A DNA stretch of 64,000 nt from Mesorhizobium sp. SARCC-RB16n (GTDB lineage: Bacteria; Pseudomonadota; Alphaproteobacteria; Rhizobiales; Rhizobiaceae), in assembly GCF_008520305.1 (NCBI RefSeq), contig NZ_ML703263.1, positions 276,100-340,099 of the forward strand, given 5' to 3'. Shown here in pieces: positions 39,306 through 46,651 of this stretch. Position 1 is the stretch's first letter; every line of letters starts with the position of its first letter. A program made the translations under genes and the position numbers. The notes beneath the pieces were generated by a model. It saw nothing but the letters and a program-made list of their open reading frames with translations, was not told the origin of the DNA and made no database searches.

Positions 39306-39389
39306 ATGCCCATCGTCATCCTGACAGGTGCCGGCATTTCGGCGGCCGGGACCTTGAAGTGGACACAATCCACATTAAGGAATTATTAG
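39306..39389 (+). pseudogene. Truncated sirtuin (NAD-dependent deacetylase) N-terminal fragment
   Basis: From ATG 39306 the frame reads M-P-I-V-I-L-T-G-A-G-I-S-A-A-G and then loses similarity, stopping at TAG 39387-39389 after 27 codons. V-L-T-G-A-G-I-S-A is the diagnostic NAD-binding start of Sir2-family deacetylases. The rest of the family (catalytic histidine, Q-N-x-D, zinc cysteines) is not found downstream in any frame I could follow. The piece therefore looks like the 5' stub of a gene cut by deletion or insertion near 39350. A translated 27-residue peptide is possible but unlikely to work. Confidence 0.65.
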
Positions 39390-39462
39390 GTCTTTGACTG
39401 CCTGGGCTGCCTTTAGCGCACGAACGCAGCACCAGTTCCTCGTTGCGGTGGTGGTTTTGGCA

Positions 39463-40140
39463 ATGCGGCACTCCCCTGTCCTGGCTCTCGGGCTTGGCCT
39501 TGTTTCGTTGATTGGTGCGACATCGCTGCTGGCCAGTCCGGCGTCGGCGCAGTCGACATTGTTCAGGTCTCGATCGGCCCAATCTTCCGTGGATGGGTCT
39601 GCCGCCGTGGGTGGGAGCACCAGCGTCCCCTACGGTTGGATCGATTTCTGTCATCGCCGACCAAAAGAATGCAAGGTGCCCGCTCTGCCGGCCGCGAATG
39701 TCAAGCTGACAGCGCGGACTCTCCGTGTCCTCAAGCGGATAAATCAGAAGGCGAACAGTTCCATCAAACCCGTCAGCAATTTCGATCACTGGGGCACGAT
39801 GGCGGACCATTGGGATTATCCGGTTGACGGCAAAGGCGACTGCAAGATTTACGCACTCTACAAACGCAAGCTCCTTCAGGAGGCTGGATTTCCCCGGCAG
39901 GCGCTGTTGATGACGGTCGTGCGCGACCTCAACAATGAAGGGCACACCGTCCTGACGGTGAAAACCGACAAAGGCGATCTCATCCTCGACAATATGGTCG
40001 ACGAAATCAGGCCCTGGAACGCGACCGGCTACTATTTCCTGAAACGTCAGTCGCAGCAAAATCCGAATGTCTGGCTGTCGGTCAACCAGCGAGGTGGCAG
40101 CCCGAAAGCCCTTACGAATGTTGCAAAGCTCATAGACTGA
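39463..40140 (+). CDS. Bacterial transglutaminase-like cysteine protease (BTLCP, DUF920)
   Basis: 225 residues from ATG 39463, which gives an ideal signal peptide cleaved after A-S-A; an in-frame TTG at 39394 is the alternative start. The transglutaminase-type triad is C127 (G-K-G-D-C-K-I-Y-A-L-Y-K), H161 (E-G-H-T-V-L-T-V) and D176 (L-I-L-D-N). P-Y-G-W-I-D-F-C-H-R-R-P near the mature N terminus and the V-W-L-S-V-N tail also fit. LapG, a related protease, releases the LapA adhesin under cyclic-di-GMP control, but this subgroup is more distant. Here it follows the sirtuin stub and starts an apparently accessory block. Confidence 0.9.
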   Translation: MRHSPVLALGLGLVSLIGATSLLASPASAQSTLFRSRSAQSSVDGSAAVGGSTSVPYGWIDFCHRRPKECKVPALPAANVKLTARTLRVLKRINQKANSSIKPVSNFDHWGTMADHWDYPVDGKGDCKIYALYKRKLLQEAGFPRQALLMTVVRDLNNEGHTVLTVKTDKGDLILDNMVDEIRPWNATGYYFLKRQSQQNPNVWLSVNQRGGSPKALTNVAKLID

Positions 40141-40320
40141 GACTGTCGGGACCGTAGCGGTCCACGCACTACAGGCGTCGGCGGGTTTCCGGAACCGTGT
40201 CATCGGCCCTTGTCTCTCAGGAAGTGGCTTCAGAGGGAAAACAGTTTATATTTCCCGAATCGCTGCCAGCCTTCCCAGCAGGACAGGCTGGCAGCAACCC
40301 TTTGCCGCGGAGGCAGACGG

Positions 40321-40593
40321 TCAGCTGGCTTTGCCGCCGTTCTTCTTGCAGTCGGCCCGGAACTTCGCGCGTGCCTTGCCGTGCAGCTTCTGGGCATCCG
40401 CAAGCGCGGAACATTGCTTCGAAATCGCGGTTTTCTCGGGCGTCATCGTAGTCGTCTTTGCCTTCTTCATAGGGGCGGCTGTGGTAGCGGCCGGCGCAGT
40501 GGTCGTCGTGGCTGCTGTCGTCGCTGCCGCGGCGGCTCCCGTCGCGATGAACGCGGCTACGGCGATGGATGTCAGAACGCTTGCAATCCTCAT
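40321..40593 (-). CDS. Small secreted PsiF-repeat-like protein
   Basis: 90 residues from ATG 40593 with AAGGAG 8 bases upstream. A signal peptide is followed by an Ala/Thr-rich low-complexity segment (about residues 20-45) and a basic C-terminal part with the PsiF-like pattern C-S-x-x-A-x-x-x-K-L-H-G-K-A-R-A-x-F-R-A-D-C-K-K. PsiF was named for phosphate-starvation induction in E. coli; its function is unknown. The two cysteines flank one repeat unit. No Pho box was identified upstream. Confidence 0.8.
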   Translation of the reverse strand: MRIASVLTSIAVAAFIATGAAAAATTAATTTTAPAATTAAPMKKAKTTTMTPEKTAISKQCSALADAQKLHGKARAKFRADCKKNGGKAS

Positions 40594-40998
40594 TGTGCTC
40601 ACTCCTTTTTGGTCCCCCTGCACTGACTGGGTACCAGCGAGCCGGCGTACTGCGCAATCACGGCAGCCGCCAACCACGCAGTTGTGATCTGATCGCGGGT
40701 TGCCGTCGCAGCCAGGCGATATTCTGCCGCCGGCACAGCCGCGCCACCTCACAACGCGACCAGCGACGTGCCTCAAGCCCTTTGCCCTTTGCATGTCGCG
40801 ACTCAAGTCCGAGCCGCCTATGGGTAACATGTGCTATTTCCTGCAAGCCGGCTCATTTTTTGAAAGGTTTGTAGCGCTCCAGCGCCAGCGATCCCTTGAT
40901 CGCAATATCACGGGTCGGAATATCCGAACTCACGAAAGCTCAAGAGCGGTTCATCGTTTCACGGAAACGACAAACCGCTCTATCTCGTTACCGACAGA
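40594..40998. other. 405-base intergenic region between the PsiF-like gene and the caspase-fold gene
   Basis: No gene was found on either strand. The right end holds the hairpin at 40943-40981 described separately. The rest is of mixed composition and includes an AT-richer stretch near 40850-40870. It should contain the promoter of the PsiF-like gene and the 3' end of the caspase-fold transcript. Confidence 0.5.
40943..40981 (-). terminator. Long two-step hairpin just downstream of the caspase-fold gene
   Basis: Outer stem agagcggtt (40943-40951) with aaccgctct (40973-40981), symmetric CA/CA internal loop, inner stem tcgtttc (40954-40960) with gaaacga (40964-40970), loop ACG. All 16 pairs are Watson-Crick. 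It begins 17 bases past the stop codon of the minus-strand caspase-fold gene. A T-run is lacking (TTGAGCTTT follows), so terminator or 3'-end protection is likely but not certain. Confidence 0.55.
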
Positions 40999-43446
40999 CT
41001 ACTGCTTGCAGGGTGGCTCACCCGGATGCCCGCAAGCGGGCTTCTTGTTGGCCTGCGGCGGCTGCGGCTTGGGCTGCTGCTCGATGCGCCTCTCCTGCAC
41101 CTGGGGCTTGGGCTGCTGCTGGATGCGTCGCTCCTGCACCTGGGGCTTGGGCTGCGCATGGAACTCCGGCTTCTGCGGCTTGGAGAAGACCTGCACGTTG
41201 GGTTTCTCCTGCCGCTTCAACTGGCGCTGCGCGTTCTCGTTCAGCTTGTTGACCTTGAGGTTCCGCTGGATGCCGACTCCCGCGCCGCTGGGACCGCCAT
41301 CGCCGTTCTGCAACTTGCGGAACTTCTTGTTCCCATTGGGCGAGCCCTGATCGTTCGGTGCGACATTGGGCTGACCGGAAGATAGATCCTTGCGTGTGAG
41401 CTTCTTCGGTTTTCCACCATTCTGGTCGGACAACGCGTTCGGATTGTTCTTGAACTTCTGCTGGGCGTTCAAGTCTTGCTGGGCAGGGGCGCCATTGACG
41501 GTCGGAAGCTTACGGAGCTTGCCCTTCCCCTGGCCGGTTGCATTCTGCTGTGCCGTGCCCGCCGCGCCGGCATTTCCAGTAGCCTGCTGACTATTTCCGG
41601 TGGCCTGCTGGTTGCCGCCCACTATGCCTTGCTTGCCAAGCAGCTTCTTGGACTTGGCGTTGGGCAAATTCTGCCCGTTGAGTACCGGCTTGCCATTGAC
41701 CAGCGGCAGTGCCTTGCCGTTGGCTCCGGGCAATGCGTGACCGGTTCCAAGCTTGCCGGCGGACAGGTTCTTCGATTGCGGGGACGCCGCACCCGGCTGC
41801 TGGCCCTGCGTGGCAGCCTGGCCGGGCTGCTGGCCGCCCTGATTCTGCTTGGACAGCACCGCCTTTTTCTGCAGCAGCGGCGGCAGCGCCACCTTGGCGA
41901 CCAGTGCGGCCGCGCCCGCACCAACGACCATCTTCTGCCCGGTGGTGAGACCGCCCGATGCATTGCCATTTGGCTGCCCGGCTTGATTGGTGGTCTCGTT
42001 GTTGATCGTCGTGTTGTTGGTGTTGTTGATGACGGTTGTGTTGTGAATGTTGTTGAAGATGATGTCGTTCGGCGGCGGCACGATGTCACGCGGCGGGTTG
42101 ATAAACGCGGGTATCGGCACAAACACCGGCGTCGGCAGGACGAAGACGTCGGCCGGCGGCGGCGGTGGCGGCAATTCGATGAAGTCGCGCGGCCGTGGCT
42201 GCAGGAAGATCACGCCGACAGGAGGCGGTGGATCGAAGTCGAACTCGGGGTCGTCGAAATAGAGCTCGGGCCGGTCGACATAGACGATCTCTTCCGGCGG
42301 TGGTGGCGGCACATCATAGGCGTAGACTGCGAAACTCTGCGGCGGCTCCAACTCGGCATCGAAATGCTCGAGCCGGCGGCGGGCGTCCCAGGCATGAGGG
42401 CCATGCGGATAGCGATCGAGATAGGACCAGTAGGCTTCCGGCGTATCCCTAAGCCAGGTCTGGCGCCAGGTGATCGCCTCGCGCCGAGCCGCCAGGATTG
42501 CGCGCGCACGCTTGGCCATCGGGTCATGCGGATAGGCGGCGATGAAATCCTCATAGCCGCGCATCGTGTCGCGATCCAAAGCCGCCACATAGGCATCATG
42601 CGCGTCGAAATCGCGGATCTCCTTGGTCCGGTTTGTTCGCGCTTCGGCGGCTGAGACCTGCGGCGCCGGCGCATCCGGCCCACGATCGAAGAACGCAAAG
42701 GGTTGCGTGATTTCCGAGGCGTTCCACGGCACTTCCGCACCTTGCGTCACCTCGTTGACACGCAGGCGTGTGCGGTCAAAGACATCGTCGAGCGGTAGGC
42801 CGCCTTCGCGGATCATCTCGGCCAGCCCCTGAGCATACGCGCCATATGGACCCTTGCCCTCCGGTGCAACGGTTCCCGGAGCGGCGTTGAAAGCAATCAG
42901 CATGTTCGGATCGGGGTCGACGAGCGCAAGGCCGCCGGCCAACGGCTGGTTCGACTGCGGGAAATCGTTGGGTCGCGCTGCATCGAGCACGACGATGTTG
43001 ACCTTTGTCGACAATCCAGCCAGCGACTTGGTGACGTCGGAGAGCCGCATACCCTGAAGCGGGACGTCGCTCGGATTGGAGATCTGGGCATCGACCGGCA
43101 AGAAGTAGTTCTCACCTTCGAATTGCACACCCTGGCCGGCAAGATAAACGAAAACGGCCGCGTCGGGACCGGCGGCGGACACCTTGCCGAGAAAATCGCG
43201 TAGCGCACCGCGCAGCGATTCTTGATCCACATCGCGCGCGCCGACCACATCGAAACCGGCAGCCTGCAAGGTCTGCGCGATCAGTCCGGCATCATTGGCG
43301 GGTGTCACCAGTGCGCCAGAGGAATAGGCAGCGTTGCCGATAACAAAAGCGAGGCGTTTTTGCTCTTGCGCGAGGGCACCCGTCGCCGAGGCGGCCATGA
43401 AAATGAAAATAGCGAAAAAACCGAAGAATTTCTGAAGCGTCCGCAT
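40999..43446 (-). CDS. Caspase-fold (peptidase C14) protein lacking both catalytic residues, with repeat-rich C terminus
   Basis: 815 residues with a signal peptide cleaved after A-L-A. Residues 30-250 are a caspase/p20 fold: R-L-A-F-V-I-G-N-A-A-Y, then Y-L-A-G-Q-G-V-Q-F-E-G-E-N-Y-F-L-P-V-D, where the catalytic His position (G-H-G) holds Q105, and V-V-L-D-A-A-R, where the catalytic Cys (D-A-C-R) is A157. The dyad is thus gone. A helical segment with D-x-x-x-Y-x-x-Y-P-H-x-P repeats follows (260-350), then polyproline patches, an N/T-rich patch, one predicted membrane helix (about 515-535) and a Q/N/P/K-rich tail of 270 residues ending in two 13-residue repeats. Probably an exported scaffold or decoy rather than a protease. 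Confidence 0.88.
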   Translation of the reverse strand: MRTLQKFFGFFAIFIFMAASATGALAQEQKRLAFVIGNAAYSSGALVTPANDAGLIAQTLQAAGFDVVGARDVDQESLRGALRDFLGKVSAAGPDAAVFVYLAGQGVQFEGENYFLPVDAQISNPSDVPLQGMRLSDVTKSLAGLSTKVNIVVLDAARPNDFPQSNQPLAGGLALVDPDPNMLIAFNAAPGTVAPEGKGPYGAYAQGLAEMIREGGLPLDDVFDRTRLRVNEVTQGAEVPWNASEITQPFAFFDRGPDAPAPQVSAAEARTNRTKEIRDFDAHDAYVAALDRDTMRGYEDFIAAYPHDPMAKRARAILAARREAITWRQTWLRDTPEAYWSYLDRYPHGPHAWDARRRLEHFDAELEPPQSFAVYAYDVPPPPPEEIVYVDRPELYFDDPEFDFDPPPPVGVIFLQPRPRDFIELPPPPPPADVFVLPTPVFVPIPAFINPPRDIVPPPNDIIFNNIHNTTVINNTNNTTINNETTNQAGQPNGNASGGLTTGQKMVVGAGAAALVAKVALPPLLQKKAVLSKQNQGGQQPGQAATQGQQPGAASPQSKNLSAGKLGTGHALPGANGKALPLVNGKPVLNGQNLPNAKSKKLLGKQGIVGGNQQATGNSQQATGNAGAAGTAQQNATGQGKGKLRKLPTVNGAPAQQDLNAQQKFKNNPNALSDQNGGKPKKLTRKDLSSGQPNVAPNDQGSPNGNKKFRKLQNGDGGPSGAGVGIQRNLKVNKLNENAQRQLKRQEKPNVQVFSKPQKPEFHAQPKPQVQERRIQQQPKPQVQERRIEQQPKPQPPQANKKPACGHPGEPPCKQ
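41068..41156 (-). repeat. 39-bp tandem repeats in the 3' end of the caspase-fold gene
   Basis: Two full 39-bp units (41068-41106 and 41107-41145) plus a partial third. They encode the 13-residue unit P-K-P-Q-V-Q-E-R-R-I-x-Q-Q twice, followed by P-K-P-Q. Differences between units are few and mostly silent or Q/E, so duplication is fairly recent. Confidence 0.85.
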
Positions 43447-43634
43447 TTCTGGCCACCAACATAGGCAACGACGCTGGAGGAGGAAGGTTCCCTCACCATC
43501 GATTCGAAAATAGACGGGCGCAAAGGGGCGGCTTTGCGGCGCGATTTCGGCAAGTTGCGATCAAGGCCGTCCGAAGCGGCAGCCTCAAGAAAATGTGATC
43601 ATTGTCGGTTCGTGCGGAGCCGACCCGATGCCGG

Positions 43635-44876
43635 CTATCGCCGCCTCTTCGGTTTTTCCAGCAAGGCGACAGCCTCGACATGGGACGACCACAGGAACTG
43701 GTCGATTGGCGTCACGCTTTTCAAAGTGTAGCCGCCGTCGATGAGGATGCGCAGATCGCGAGCCAGGGTCACTGGATTGCAGGACACCGCAGCAACGTAT
43801 GGAACATCCGAGCGGGCGATCTGCTTCGACTGGTCTTCGGCACCCGCCCTCGGGGGGTCGAAGACCAGTCCGTCGAAGGCGTTCAACTCCTTGAATGTCA
43901 GTGGCCGCCGAAACAGGTCGCGTCGTTCGCCCGTCACCCGCTTGAGCCCGGTCGCGAAGCGTGATCCCCGGTCTAGCGCCGAAAGTGCGGCCGCATCTCC
44001 TTCGACTGCGTGCACTTCCGACTTCGCTGCCAACCGCAAGGCGAAGCTGCCGCATCCGGCAAAAAGGTCGGCGACCTTTTTGGCACGCTTCAGATGTCCG
44101 CCGACGATCTCGGCCATGGTCTGTTCGGCTGCCTCGATCGCTTGCAAGAAGGCACCTGGCGGCACCGCGACCGCGACGCTGCCGAACATGACCACGGGTT
44201 TCCTCGGCTCGATGACGATCTCGTCATCGATGGACAGTCTGGCGAAGCCCTGCGCAATGACAAAATTGGAGGCGATACGGCGCTGGTGTTCGCCGAGCTT
44301 GCCGGATTCGTGCGCCGCGACATCGAGGCCCGAAGCCGTCACGGTGACCGCCATCCGAAATGATTTGGTGGTCGCGCATATCAATTCGGCCAGTGCCTTC
44401 AACGGGCCGAGCGCGGCGACGATCTCGGGCAGCGAGATCGGGCATTCGGATATCGAGATGATTTCCGGCGACAGATGGCGATTGAAGCCGAGCAACATGC
44501 CTGTCTCGGTGCGCCGGGCGGCAAGCACGACACGGCGACGCGACTGCGGCGCGCAGGGGACCAGCGCGTCGATGCCGCACTCGATGCCCTTGCCCTTCAG
44601 GGCGTGCACCACCTTTTCGCGTTTCCACTGTCGATAGGCTTCGGCCTCGAAATGCTGGAGGGCACAGCCGCCGCATTCGGTGAAATGGCGGCAGGCGGGT
44701 TCGACGCGCAACGGCGAGGCCTCCAGCACCGCCACCAGCGTGGCGCGATCCCTTTCGCGCGCGGCGGTGACGGTCTCGCCCGGCAGCGTGAAGGGAATGA
44801 ACAGATCGCCGATTTCAGTTTCGGCGATGCCGTCGCCCTGGGCGCCCAGTTTCTTGATGGTGAAGCGTGCGCTCAT
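43635..44876 (-). CDS. Class I SAM-dependent RNA methyltransferase, TrmA/RlmD family
   Basis: 413 residues from ATG 44876, which overlaps the tlyA stop as ATGA. An N-terminal TRAM-like segment (G-x-G-D-G-I-A, L-P-G-E-x-V) precedes the [4Fe-4S] ligands C-x5-C-x2-C (C-R-H-F-T-E-C-G-G-C) and a later cysteine in S-E-C-P. The methyltransferase core has D-L-F-A-G-C-G-S-F, F-D-P-P-R-A-G-A and the nucleophilic cysteine in V-S-C-N-P-x-T-L-A-R-D. It makes 5-methyluridine in rRNA or tRNA; which position cannot be decided from sequence. tlyA-rlmD pairing supports rRNA. Confidence 0.93.
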   Translation of the reverse strand: MSARFTIKKLGAQGDGIAETEIGDLFIPFTLPGETVTAARERDRATLVAVLEASPLRVEPACRHFTECGGCALQHFEAEAYRQWKREKVVHALKGKGIECGIDALVPCAPQSRRRVVLAARRTETGMLLGFNRHLSPEIISISECPISLPEIVAALGPLKALAELICATTKSFRMAVTVTASGLDVAAHESGKLGEHQRRIASNFVIAQGFARLSIDDEIVIEPRKPVVMFGSVAVAVPPGAFLQAIEAAEQTMAEIVGGHLKRAKKVADLFAGCGSFALRLAAKSEVHAVEGDAAALSALDRGSRFATGLKRVTGERRDLFRRPLTFKELNAFDGLVFDPPRAGAEDQSKQIARSDVPYVAAVSCNPVTLARDLRILIDGGYTLKSVTPIDQFLWSSHVEAVALLEKPKRRR

Positions 44877-45637
44877 CGGTCCTTGATCCCACCAAGCAGG
44901 AATTCGCGATTGCCGTCGCCACCGTCGATCGGCGACAGATGCAGACCAAGCGAGCGCCAGCCGGGAACGGCATCCAGCCAATCCTGCAGCAGGCCTGCGA
45001 CACGGGCGGCATCGAAGGGATCCTTCAACAGACCGCCCTTGCCGATCGCCTCGCGACCGGCCTCGAATTGCGGTTTGACCAGAAAGACCGCGCCGGCACC
45101 GGGCTTCGCAATAGCAAGCGCCGGCGGCAGCGCCAGTTTCAGCGAGATGAAACTGACGTCGGAAACGATGAAATCCGGACTGCGGCCGGCAAGATCGGCG
45201 ACCGTGAGATCGCGTGCGTTCAGGCTTTCGATCACGGTTACACGCGGATCGCCGCCGATATCGGGATGCATCTGGCCGTGCCCGACATCGATGGCCGTGA
45301 CATGGGATGCGCCGCGTTCCAGCAACACCTGGGTGAACCCGCCTGTCGAGGCGCCGATGTCGAGGGCTTCGCGGCCGGCGGGGTCGAGGCCGAAATGGTC
45401 CAGTCCGCCGATCAGTTTGAGCGCCGCGCGCGACACATAGCCTTGCGCCGGATCGTCGATGACAACAAGGCACTGCGGCGAAACGTTCTGGCCGGGTTTG
45501 CGGGCAATGGCGCCATCAACCGTCACCGTGCCGCGCTCTACCGCGTCGCGAGCACGCGAGCGGCTGGCAAACAGCCCGCGCTGGACGAGCAGGTCGTCGA
45601 GCCGCTGGCGTGTGCTGGCTGGCAGAGGCGAATTCAT
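44873..45637 (-). CDS. tlyA: TlyA family rRNA methyltransferase
   Basis: 254 residues from ATG 45637 (AGAAGG upstream). An N-terminal S4 RNA-binding domain (R-L-D-D-L-L-V-Q-R-G-L-x-x-S-R-S-R-A, V-x-V-D-G) is followed by an FtsJ-like methyltransferase fold with D-I-G-A-S-T-G-G-F-T (SAM site) and the K-D-K-E-like set including D-V-S-F-I-S-L and V-K-P-Q-F-E. TlyA proteins 2'-O-methylate 16S and/or 23S rRNA and are also described as hemolysin-like. The usual dxs-tlyA-rlmD order is kept, but two genes now separate dxs from tlyA. Confidence 0.95.
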   Translation of the reverse strand: MNSPLPASTRQRLDDLLVQRGLFASRSRARDAVERGTVTVDGAIARKPGQNVSPQCLVVIDDPAQGYVSRAALKLIGGLDHFGLDPAGREALDIGASTGGFTQVLLERGASHVTAIDVGHGQMHPDIGGDPRVTVIESLNARDLTVADLAGRSPDFIVSDVSFISLKLALPPALAIAKPGAGAVFLVKPQFEAGREAIGKGGLLKDPFDAARVAGLLQDWLDAVPGWRSLGLHLSPIDGGDGNREFLLGGIKDR

Positions 45638-45811
45638 CGGCCTTCTCTGGCGAAAGCGCGCGGTGAAGGCAAGGACATTACACGGGACAAGGTGACGTCG
45701 TGCGCGAGCGGCCGGTGCATCGAGCCAAGCCGCAGCTTGCGTGCATGGTATGGGGTCCGGCAGAATATTAGTCGAGGAGGGTCCCAGTTGTTGCAACACG
45801 AAGGAGGACGA

Positions 45812-46213
45812 ATGCTGACGGGAACCTGCCACTGTGGCGCAGCCCACTGGACGCTGGAAGGCGATCCCGGCCCGGTGACGGCCTGCAACTGCACTCTTTG
45901 CCGCCGCTATGGCGCGCTCTGGGCCTATGATTATGTCAACGAACGCATTCGCGTTTCGGGGCCGACGGCCAGCTATACGCGCGCCGGAAAGGACGCGCCG
46001 TCGCTTGAAATCCTATTCTGCCCGACCTGCGCCTGCGTGCTGGCGTGGCGCGGCTTGCGCGCCAGCGATTCTGGCCGAATACGGATCGCCGTCAATGTGC
46101 GGCTGGCGCCGCCCGAGGCCGTCGCCGACTTGCCGATCGACCATTTCGATGGTCTCGACTCTTACGACGATCTGCCGCGCGATGGTCGCTGCGTGCGCGA
46201 TATGTGGTTTTAG
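45812..46213 (+). CDS. GFA (CENP-V) family zinc-binding protein
   Basis: 133 residues from ATG 45812 with AAGGAGG. The GFA fold is visible as C-H-C-G-A-A-x-x-x ... C-N-C-T-L-C-R-R-Y-G and later C-P-T-C, the cysteines that bind two zinc ions. Members include glutathione-dependent formaldehyde-activating enzyme and many proteins of unknown substrate. It lies on the plus strand between tlyA and dxs (both minus), so it is probably a later arrival. Its stop overlaps the end of the opposing small secreted protein gene by 4 bases. Confidence 0.92.
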   Translation: MLTGTCHCGAAHWTLEGDPGPVTACNCTLCRRYGALWAYDYVNERIRVSGPTASYTRAGKDAPSLEILFCPTCACVLAWRGLRASDSGRIRIAVNVRLAPPEAVADLPIDHFDGLDSYDDLPRDGRCVRDMWF

Positions 46214-46503
46214 AAGATGGTCCGCGAAACCTGGCGCTCGACAGCCGGAGACAGACCATCGTTCCGATTCCCTAAAGCCTGCTCGCGTGGATGCTCGGTC
46301 ACAATAGCGGACTGAGGCGCGGTGTCCGGCAGCACCACAAGCTGCGGCACCTGTCTGTAGGAAAAGCCGCCGCGGATATCGCCGATCTTGCCGGCAACAA
46401 TGTCTAGCGCCGCCTTTTCAAGATTGCGGTCATAGGCTGTTTCGGCGGCAGCCGGTACAACCATCGCCGCCAAGAGGGCCGCGCCGCACAGAAGCGTCTT
46501 CAT
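46210..46503 (-). CDS. Small secreted protein of unknown function
   Basis: 97 residues from ATG 46503. A typical signal peptide (M-K-T-L-L-C-G-A-A-L-L-A-A-M-V-V-P-A-A-A) is followed by about 75 residues without cysteines: a helix with E-K-A-A-L-D-I-V-A-G-K-I-G-D-I-R-G-G-F and then a polar tail. The G-D-I-R-G-G-F-S-Y segment is the most family-like part. I do not recognise it. A CtrA-like box lies 90 bases upstream of its start. Confidence 0.7.
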   Translation of the reverse strand: MKTLLCGAALLAAMVVPAAAETAYDRNLEKAALDIVAGKIGDIRGGFSYRQVPQLVVLPDTAPQSAIVTEHPREQALGNRNDGLSPAVERQVSRTIF

Positions 46504-46592
46504 TGTTGTTGTCTCCCTGCCTGGCTGTGATCTAGCAGGGCGCCGTTGAAAAACGGCCAAGGGACACGGTAAGCGAAAAGCCAAACGGCAGC

Positions 46593-46608
46593 GTTAACAA
46601 TGCGTTAC
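46593..46608 (-). promoter_or_regulatory. Candidate CtrA-binding box upstream of the small secreted protein gene
   Basis: On the minus strand the sequence reads GTAA-N7-TTAAC, one base away from the alphaproteobacterial CtrA consensus TTAA-N7-TTAAC; read on the plus strand it is TTAA-N7-TTAC. It lies 90 bases before the ATG at 46503 and 44 bases from the dxs stop. By-eye match only. Confidence 0.4.
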
Positions 46609-46651
46609 GAAATGAAGCCGGCAAACTGATTCAAGCGCTTGAGGTTTTGAT

